Shown here in pieces: positions 6,254-12,010 of a stretch of DNA of 12,010 bases. Position numbers and translations under genes: made by a program. The DNA is from Evtepia sp. (lineage in GTDB: Bacteria; Bacillota; Clostridia; Oscillospirales; Oscillospiraceae). The notes below the pieces were generated by a model. It was not told the origin of the DNA. It saw nothing but the letters and a program-made list of their open reading frames with translations, and did not search any database. Location: contig JAHHRP010000048.1 of assembly GCA_020025735.1 (NCBI GenBank), positions 1 through 12,010 on the forward strand, given 5' to 3'. Positions within the stretch are counted from its first letter, which is position 1, and each line of letters begins with the position of its first letter.

Positions 6254-8653
6254 ATGAAACCGCTGCTTCAAGCGATCAAAGAAAAGCGCTTCTATCTGGA
6301 TGGAGGCATGGGCAGTATGCTTCAGGCGGCAGGTCTGCCGGAGGGTTTGCTCCCAGATGTGTGGGGGATGGAGCATCCGGCGGTGGTCCAGGAGATTCAC
6401 CGGGCCTATCTGGAGGCTGGCTGCCGTCTGATTACTACGAATACCTTTGGCGCCTGCCCTCTGAAATTGGCGCCGTACGGGGTGACACCAAGTCAGGTGA
6501 TGGCGGCTGCCGTCTCCAACGTCCGGGCGGCAATGGACCAGGCTGGGGTGACGGATGGCTATGTTTGTGCAGACATCGGCCCCACAGGGAAACTGTTGCG
6601 ACCCTACGGTGATCTGGACTTTGAGGACGCAGTGGGTCTCTTTGCGGAAACGGTCCGAGCGGCAGTCCAGGCGGGAGCCGATGGTATCCTTATTGAGACC
6701 ATGAGTGACCTGTATGAAATGAAAGCGGCGGTGCTGGCGGCAAAAGAAACCTGTGGTCTGCCCATTCTGGCAAGCCTTGTTTTTGATGAAAGCGGCAAAC
6801 TTCTCACAGGAGGTTCTCCTCAGGCAGCCGTAGCCTTACTGGAGGGGCTTGGAGTAGATGTTCTGGGGGTGAACTGCGGTCAGGGGCCTCGACAGATGGC
6901 ACCGGTATTTCAGTCTTTGTGGGAGAATGCGTCTGTGCCTCTTTTGCTCCAGCCCAATGCCGGCCTGCCCCAGAGCCAGGGGAGCGAAACGGTCTATGAT
7001 TTGGATGGGGAAGACTTTGTTGCGGAGATGATGCCGTTGGTTTCCATGGCGACCTTATTAGGGGGATGCTGTGGGACAACGCCTGACCATCTGCGGCGTT
7101 TAATCGAGGCTGCCCAGGGGATTCCTTTGCCAGAGATCACGCAGAAAGAGACGCTGCTGATTTCTTCCTACTGTCAGGCGGTAGCCCTGGATGGAAACGA
7201 ACCGGTCGTCATTGGTGAGCGGATCAATCCGACCGGGAAGAAAAAACTTCAGGCTGCGCTGCGGGAAGGGGATATGGACTATGTATTGGACGAAGTGCTC
7301 CGGCAGGAGGAAGCAGGCGCGCATATTTTGGATGTGAATGTGGGTCTGCCTGGCGTGGATGAAGTGGTGGTTCTGACAAAGACAGTCGAGGCAATTCAGG
7401 AAGTTACGGGACTGCCGCTCCAACTGGATACCTCTAATCCAGAGGCTATGGAAGCTGCTTTGCGGCGGTACAATGGCAAGCCGCTCATTAACTCAGTAAA
7501 TGGCAAGGAAGAGAGTTTGCAGGCGATTCTCCCTTTGGTGAAAAAGTATGGCGGTGGTTTGGTTTGTCTTGCACTGGATGAGGAAGGGATTCCTGCTTCT
7601 GTCGAGGGGCGGTTGGCCATTGCGGAAAAAATAATCCACCGAGCCGAAGAAATGGGGATTCCCCGGCGGGAACTGCTCATCGATGGGTTGACGATGCCGG
7701 TCAGTGCTGGTGGGGAGCGTGCCAAGGTGACTTTGGAGACCATCCGCCGGGCGAAAGCAGAACTGGGCGTGAAGACTACGCTTGGAATATCCAATGTCTC
7801 TTTTGGGTTGTCCAAGCGAGAACAGCTGAACGAAAGCTTTTTCACCATGGCGCTCCAACAAGGATTGGATGGGGCCATCATCAATCCCAAAAGTGTGGCC
7901 ATGATGGGGGCCTATCGTGCCTATCGAGCGCTCATGGGGTTGGATAATCTGTGCCAGGAGTATATGGAGGCATCTGCTTCTGCCGCTGCACCTGGTCCTG
8001 TTCAAGGGCAGGAAATGAGTCTGCATCAAGCGATAGAGAAGGGATTGAAAGAGACTGCGGTGGTTCAGGCCAGAGTTTTGGCAGACAGTGGCCGAGAGAT
8101 TTTAGACATCATCAATGGAGAGCTGATCCCTGCACTGGACCAGGTGAGCCAAGCCTTTGAGAAGGGAGTTTTGTTCCTGCCCCAGCTGCTCATGAGTGCC
8201 GAGGCAGCCAAAGGTGCGTTCCAGGTGCTCAAAGCATATCTGCCTGCTGAAGAGAGTGGGGAATCTCCCCAGATCCTGCTTGCTACGGTCAAGGGGGACA
8301 TCCATGATATTGGTAAAAATATTGTCAAGGTTCTTCTGGAAAGCTACCGATTCCGTGTTCTGGATCTGGGCAAGGATGTGGCCCCGGAGGTTATCGTCAC
8401 CGCTGTCCGGGAAAAGCAGATCCCCCTGGTAGGTTTGTCTGCACTCATGACTACCACAGCACCCTATATGGCCGAAACGATTCGTCAGCTCCGTGCGGCG
8501 GGGCTGCCATGCAAAGTTGTGGTAGGTGGGGCGGTTATAACGCAGGAATATGCAGATTCCATTGGTGCTGACCGCTATGTGTCGGACGCGATGGAGTCGG
8601 TCCACTATGCACAAGAGGTGTTGGGCGTGGCAGGGACTAAACCTGTTTCTTGA
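6254..8653 (+). CDS. metH: Cobalamin-dependent methionine synthase lacking the activation domain
   Basis: It transfers a methyl group from 5-methyltetrahydrofolate through cobalamin to homocysteine, giving methionine and tetrahydrofolate. Modules in the 799-residue protein run as follows. The homocysteine methyltransferase barrel (about 1-290) has zinc ligands Cys208 (GVNCGQG) and Cys272/Cys273 (GGCCGT). The folate-binding barrel (about 315-570) has GERINPTGKKK (321-331), DVNVG and INSVNGK. The cobalamin cap helices occupy about 585-670. The Rossmann-like B12 domain (about 674-795) has DIHDIGKNI (682-690), whose His684 is the lower cobalt ligand, then GLSALMTTT and VVGGAVIT. It ends there, whereas E. 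coli MetH (1227 residues) continues with the activation domain, here supplied by the preceding gene. ATG 6254 follows AGAGGGG (6242-6248); a GTG at 6248 overlaps that site and was rejected. Expected to act with the upstream activation protein. Confidence 0.96.
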   Translation: MKPLLQAIKEKRFYLDGGMGSMLQAAGLPEGLLPDVWGMEHPAVVQEIHRAYLEAGCRLITTNTFGACPLKLAPYGVTPSQVMAAAVSNVRAAMDQAGVTDGYVCADIGPTGKLLRPYGDLDFEDAVGLFAETVRAAVQAGADGILIETMSDLYEMKAAVLAAKETCGLPILASLVFDESGKLLTGGSPQAAVALLEGLGVDVLGVNCGQGPRQMAPVFQSLWENASVPLLLQPNAGLPQSQGSETVYDLDGEDFVAEMMPLVSMATLLGGCCGTTPDHLRRLIEAAQGIPLPEITQKETLLISSYCQAVALDGNEPVVIGERINPTGKKKLQAALREGDMDYVLDEVLRQEEAGAHILDVNVGLPGVDEVVVLTKTVEAIQEVTGLPLQLDTSNPEAMEAALRRYNGKPLINSVNGKEESLQAILPLVKKYGGGLVCLALDEEGIPASVEGRLAIAEKIIHRAEEMGIPRRELLIDGLTMPVSAGGERAKVTLETIRRAKAELGVKTTLGISNVSFGLSKREQLNESFFTMALQQGLDGAIINPKSVAMMGAYRAYRALMGLDNLCQEYMEASASAAAPGPVQGQEMSLHQAIEKGLKETAVVQARVLADSGREILDIINGELIPALDQVSQAFEKGVLFLPQLLMSAEAAKGAFQVLKAYLPAEESGESPQILLATVKGDIHDIGKNIVKVLLESYRFRVLDLGKDVAPEVIVTAVREKQIPLVGLSALMTTTAPYMAETIRQLRAAGLPCKVVVGGAVITQEYADSIGADRYVSDAMESVHYAQEVLGVAGTKPVS

Positions 8654-8776
8654 GTTTATGAGAAAGGCTTGCCTGAGAAGTTAGGTGCCATGAGAACGAA
8701 AGGGTAAGCAGTAGGCTGAGCGGTTATGTAGAAAAAGCGGAGATCCTGTCAGGCTGAGGCAAGGTGAGATTTCCCG

Positions 8777-8805
8777 TTGCAAAACCAGCGGGGAGTTGCT
8801 ATAAT
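8777..8805 (+). promoter_or_regulatory. Sigma-A-type promoter for smc
   Basis: TTGCAA (8777-8782) and a perfect TATAAT (8800-8805) are separated by exactly 17 bp, and TGC directly before the -10 forms an extended -10 element. This is the best promoter match in the window. Transcription would start near 8812, leaving a leader of about 30 nt before smc, so smc should be expressed independently of the methionine genes. Confidence 0.8.
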
Positions 8806-8828
8806 GAAATGAATCATCTTTGGGATAA

Positions 8829-8836
8829 AGGAGGGG
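8829..8836 (+). promoter_or_regulatory. Shine-Dalgarno site deciding the smc CTG start
   Basis: AGGAGGGG lies 6 nt before CTG 8843 (8 nt from the AGGAGG core), which is ideal spacing. No in-frame ATG or GTG exists between the stop codon at 8810-8812 and the conserved SMC N-terminus, so this site points to CTG as the initiation codon. Confidence 0.72.
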
Positions 8837-8842
8837 AGCGCC

Positions 8843-11800
8843 CTGCGGCTGAAATCATTGGAACTGCAAGGGTTCAAGTCCTTTCCTGATAAAACGACGC
8901 TTTCGTTTCCCCATGCTGTCACTGCTATCGTGGGACCAAATGGCAGTGGAAAGTCTAACTTATCCGATGCCATTCGTTGGGTTTTGGGGGAGCAATCCGC
9001 CAAGACACTCCGAGGCGGCAGGATGGAAGATGTGATTTTCGGCGGTGCCCAGGACCGTAAGCGTCAGGGGTTTGCACAGGTGACCCTCACCTTGGATCAG
9101 TGCCAAGATCTTCTGCCTGATGGAGGGCAGGAGGCGGCGGTTACCCGGCGCTATTATCGCTCTGGTGAGAGTGAATACTATATCAATGGCAAGTCCGTCC
9201 GCTTGCGGGATGTCAATGAGTTGTTTATGGATACTGGCCTGGGACAAGAGGGCTATGCGCTCATTGGTCAGGGGAAAATCGATGCGATTCTCTCGGCGAA
9301 AAGTACCCAGCGTCGGGAGATTTTTGAGGAGGCGGCAGGGATTTCTCACTGCCGTTACCAAAAGGAAGAGACCCAACGGAAGCTGGAACGCACAGAGGAG
9401 AACCTGTTGCGGTTGGGGGACAAGCTGGAGGAATTGGAGCGTCAGCGCACACCCCTGCGGGTCCAGGCGGAAAAAGCCCAGGAGTATCTGGCTTTGCGTG
9501 AAGAGTTGCGGGTGCTGGAGATCTCTCTGTGGATGGATCAGCTGGACCGTCAGCGGGCGTTGGCCGAGACTTTTGCTGCCGATCATACGGCGGCATGTCG
9601 TGCGGTAGAAGCGTGTACCCAGGAAACAGAGGAACTCTATGCCAGAAGCGAAGAACTGCTGGCCTGTCTGAGGGAACAGACGTGCCAAGAAGAGAAACTG
9701 TCTGGGCAGATCAGGGCGAATGAGATGGCATTGCAGGAGATCCGGCAGCAACTGGCTTTGCGAAAGGATCGTCTCCGGGCCAACGAGACTGGCACTCGGC
9801 GGACCCAAGTAGATCTAGCCCAACAGGACAGCCGTCGTCAGGCCCTGGAAGAAGAACTGGCCCGGCAGCAAGAGGTGTTGGTCCAGCTGACAGAACAAGA
9901 GAAGGCGTTGCAGGCGCAGCTGAAAACAGAACAGGCTGCGTTGGAGGCGTGTCAGACCAAAGCCAGAGAGCGGGCTGCTGCTTGGCAGGCATCCCTTTAC
10001 CGAGACCAGGAGACCCTAGCTGTCTGCCGCCGTCGGGAACAGCAGGCGGAAGAGACGTGGATGGCGTTGTGCATTGAGGAGAGCGCTTTGACGCAGCGCA
10101 GCAAGTTGCTGCATGAGATGGCAGAGCATTATGAAGGCTATGCAAAAGGCGTGAAAAGTGCTATGGGTGCTGCCCAGCGGGGAGAGCTGTCAGGCGTATT
10201 GGGTCCAGTGGGAGAACTGTTTCAAGTAGAGGGACGCTATACTGTGGCCTTGGAAACGGCCTTGGGCAGTGCGATGCAGAATTTGTTGGTGGAGGATGAG
10301 CAAGCCGGAAAGGCGGTCCTTCGCTTTGTAAAACAACGAGAAGGTGGACGCATAACATGTCTGCCCTTGACGGCGCTGCGTCCTGTGTCTTTGCGGGAAG
10401 AAGGGCTGGCGCAAGAGCCTGGGTATTTGGCTGTGGCTGCGGAGTTGGTCCGATGTGCGGATGAGGTTCGACCAGCGGCCGCCGCCCTTTTGGGGCGAAC
10501 GGTAGTGGTGGACCATCTGGACAACGGGGTTCGCCTAGCCAAAGCTCGGCGTTACCGCTTTCCAGTGGTCACGCTGGAGGGAGAGATTCTCCGGCCTGGT
10601 GGTGCTATGACTGGCGGATCGTTCAACCGAAGGGGAGGGGTTCTGTCCAGAAGCGCAGAAGAGGCGGCTTTGAGGGAAAAACTTGCCGCGGCACGACAGG
10701 CATCTGCCCAGGGGAAAGTCCAGCTGGAACAAGCGCGTGCTGCGGCCCGGCAGGCAGCCCAGATCTTGCAGGAACAGCAGGACACCGGAAGCCAGTCAGC
10801 GGTGGAGCCAGAGGAGACCCAACAGAAACTGACGGACCGGTGTCAGAGTCTTCGGGAGGAGCTGGCAGCGTTGCAAGGGAGCCAAAAAGCGTTTGTTCCT
10901 CTGTTGACGCAGCTGCGGGGGCAGCTTGCTACCGCTGCGGGAGACCGAACTCGGCAGGAAGAACTTCTGCAAGGTTGGGCGCAGGAAAAGCAGGCTGTGC
11001 AGGAAGAGATCGACCAGCTGGAGGAACAAGAGAAGCGGCTGACCGAAGAAAGCAACGCACTCTCTATCCGGCAGGCCAAGAAGTCCAAGGAGAAATTGAC
11101 CTTGGAGAAGGAAAAGGCCGATACCGATCGGGCAGCACGGTCGCAAAACGAGGCCCAGTTGAATTTACAGCGGCAAGCCGCTGTTCTGGAGCAGAAAAAA
11201 CTCCAGGCATCCATGGAAGAGAAGCGGATCATAGACCGCCTGTGGGATACCTATGGCATGACCCACCAGGGGGCGCTGGCGGTACGGATTGCGGTGAAGA
11301 ATCCAACGCAGAGCCAGCGGCGGATCGGGCAGCTCCACAATGCACTTCAGGCGTTGGGAACGGTCAATCTGGGGGCGGTAGAGGAGTTTGAACGGGTGGA
11401 CGAGCGGTACCGTTACCTCCATGACCAAAAGACAGACGTGGAGACAGCGCGGAAGGAACTGGAACGGGTGATCCGGGAAATCACACAGGAGATGGAGGCT
11501 ATTTTCCGCCGGGAATTTACCAAAATACAACAAGCCTTTTCAGAAACCTTTTCGGCTCTCTTTGGTGGTGGGCAAGGAGCGCTGGAACTGGAAGACGAGC
11601 AGGATGTATTGCGCTGTGGGGTTGAGATCCGAGTGCAGCCGCCGGGCAAGACCTTGCGGACCATCAGTCTGCTCTCTGGAGGGGAGCGGGCCTTGGTGGC
11701 CATTGCGTTGTATTTTGCCATTTTGCAGGTCCATCCGACCCCATTCTGCGTGATGGATGAAATTGAGGCTGCGTTGGACGAGGCCAATGTGGCCCGTTTT

Positions 11801-11980
11801 ACCCGTTATCTGCGGGGCGTAGCCTGTCGGAGCCAGTTTTTGCTCATTACTCACCGCCGGGAGACCATGGAGTGCGCGGATATTCTCTATGGTGTGACCA
11901 TGGAACGGCAGGGGGTAAGCCGGGTTTTGAAACTGGACCTAAAACAGGCAGAGATGCTGTTGGACAGCCGTCGGCCTTGA
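8843..11980 (+). CDS. smc: Chromosome segregation ATPase SMC, short-armed, apparent CTG start
   Basis: SMC dimers form the core of the ScpAB-condensin that loads near the origin, extrudes DNA loops and aligns chromosome arms. In the 1045-residue product the N-terminal head has Walker A GPNGSGKSN (31-39), TLRGGRMEDVIFGG (55-68) and Q-loop Gln143. A coiled coil runs from about 170 to 425. The hinge spans about 430-605, with EGYAKGVK (431-438) and GGAMTGG (586-592). The returning coil runs to about 830. The C-terminal head has signature LSGGER (944-949), Walker B with Asp972/Glu973 and D-loop ALDEAN (977-982). All catalytic motifs are intact. Bacterial SMCs are usually about 1170-1200 residues; the missing 130-150 residues appear shared by both arms. 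Translation from CTG 8843 gives LRLKSLELQGFKSFPDKT, matching the family N-terminus (MxLKxLELxGFKSF); a TTG at 8858 would cut into the first head strand. It has its own promoter. Confidence 0.95.
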   Translation: MRLKSLELQGFKSFPDKTTLSFPHAVTAIVGPNGSGKSNLSDAIRWVLGEQSAKTLRGGRMEDVIFGGAQDRKRQGFAQVTLTLDQCQDLLPDGGQEAAVTRRYYRSGESEYYINGKSVRLRDVNELFMDTGLGQEGYALIGQGKIDAILSAKSTQRREIFEEAAGISHCRYQKEETQRKLERTEENLLRLGDKLEELERQRTPLRVQAEKAQEYLALREELRVLEISLWMDQLDRQRALAETFAADHTAACRAVEACTQETEELYARSEELLACLREQTCQEEKLSGQIRANEMALQEIRQQLALRKDRLRANETGTRRTQVDLAQQDSRRQALEEELARQQEVLVQLTEQEKALQAQLKTEQAALEACQTKARERAAAWQASLYRDQETLAVCRRREQQAEETWMALCIEESALTQRSKLLHEMAEHYEGYAKGVKSAMGAAQRGELSGVLGPVGELFQVEGRYTVALETALGSAMQNLLVEDEQAGKAVLRFVKQREGGRITCLPLTALRPVSLREEGLAQEPGYLAVAAELVRCADEVRPAAAALLGRTVVVDHLDNGVRLAKARRYRFPVVTLEGEILRPGGAMTGGSFNRRGGVLSRSAEEAALREKLAAARQASAQGKVQLEQARAAARQAAQILQEQQDTGSQSAVEPEETQQKLTDRCQSLREELAALQGSQKAFVPLLTQLRGQLATAAGDRTRQEELLQGWAQEKQAVQEEIDQLEEQEKRLTEESNALSIRQAKKSKEKLTLEKEKADTDRAARSQNEAQLNLQRQAAVLEQKKLQASMEEKRIIDRLWDTYGMTHQGALAVRIAVKNPTQSQRRIGQLHNALQALGTVNLGAVEEFERVDERYRYLHDQKTDVETARKELERVIREITQEMEAIFRREFTKIQQAFSETFSALFGGGQGALELEDEQDVLRCGVEIRVQPPGKTLRTISLLSGGERALVAIALYFAILQVHPTPFCVMDEIEAALDEANVARFTRYLRGVACRSQFLLITHRRETMECADILYGVTMERQGVSRVLKLDLKQAEMLLDSRRP

Positions 11981-12003
11981 GTTGAAAACAGGAGGAATTC
12001 CCT

Positions 12004-12010
12004 ATGGGAT
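12004..12010 (+). CDS. Start of the next gene (partial; possibly ftsY, the SRP receptor)
   Basis: ATG 12004 is preceded by a consensus AGGAGG (11990-11995) with 8-nt spacing and begins 23 nt after the smc stop, so an smc-linked gene starts here. Only Met-Gly and one base of the third codon (T) are visible. FtsY commonly follows smc in Firmicutes and often begins Met-Gly-Phe, which fits, but the identity is inferred from gene order alone. Confidence 0.45.

Larger units (their letters stand above)
8654..8842 (+). other. Intergenic region of 189 nt between metH and smc
   Basis: No gene or recognised RNA was seen. A possible stem at about 8666-8687 (GGC and GCCT against AGGT and GCC) has no following T run, so it is not a convincing terminator for metH. 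AGGCTGAG occurs twice (about 8712-8719 and 8752-8759). The 3' end carries the smc promoter and Shine-Dalgarno site listed separately. Readthrough from metH cannot be excluded. Confidence 0.5.

Noticed and set aside
8666..8700. Terminator after metH
   Set aside because: A bulged stem can be drawn at about 8666-8687, but no T tract follows it.
8960..9808. Minus-strand open frame opposite smc
   Set aside because: The plus strand encodes the intact SMC head and coiled coil; the antisense product resembles no family.
9350..11350. Frameshift or deletion error as the cause of the short SMC
   Set aside because: The frame is continuous, all head and hinge motifs are intact, and the deficit is spread over both arms rather than at one breakpoint.

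Overview
This window most likely comes from a moderately GC-rich member of the Clostridia (Firmicutes), perhaps Oscillospirales. The evidence is a SAM-I-clan riboswitch with an attached intrinsic terminator, strong AGGAGG-type Shine-Dalgarno sites before nearly every gene, a short archaeal/Thermotoga-type S-adenosylhomocysteine hydrolase, a methionine synthase whose activation domain is a separate gene, and SMC followed directly by the start of another gene, as in the common smc-ftsY order. The family-level placement is inference. All genes lie on the + strand.

Layout. Positions 1-245: a -10-like promoter element, a SAM-sensing aptamer and a terminator/antiterminator switch. 246-2782: ahcY (SAH hydrolase) and metK (SAM synthetase). 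2804-3826: a family 2 glycosyltransferase 21 nt after metK. 3827-4047: a 221-nt leader with a strong inverted repeat. 4048-8653: a tightly packed set of an O-antigen ligase/Wzy-like membrane protein, a stand-alone MetH activation-domain protein (4-nt ATGA overlap) and a three-module cobalamin-dependent MetH. 8654-8842: an intergenic region with a near-consensus extended -10 promoter. 8843-11980: SMC, apparently started from CTG. 12004 onward: the first seven bases of the next gene, possibly ftsY.

How it fits together. MetK makes SAM, methyltransferases turn it into SAH, AhcY releases homocysteine, and MetH remethylates homocysteine with methyl-folate; the separate activation protein should repair oxidised cobalamin using SAM. 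The window therefore encodes the backbone of the activated methyl cycle, headed by a SAM riboswitch. Two cell-surface glycan genes are inserted in the middle of it. The SMC gene has its own promoter and belongs to chromosome organisation.

Most worth a second look: the riboswitch, which keeps the SAM-I binding core but lacks the P4 helix and has possible SAM-IV-like pseudoknot partners; the activation protein, in which the conserved SAM-binding Arg of the RxxxGY motif is Pro; and SMC, with a CTG start and two coiled-coil arms that look shortened by similar amounts. No mobile element, CRISPR array, tRNA or rRNA was seen.
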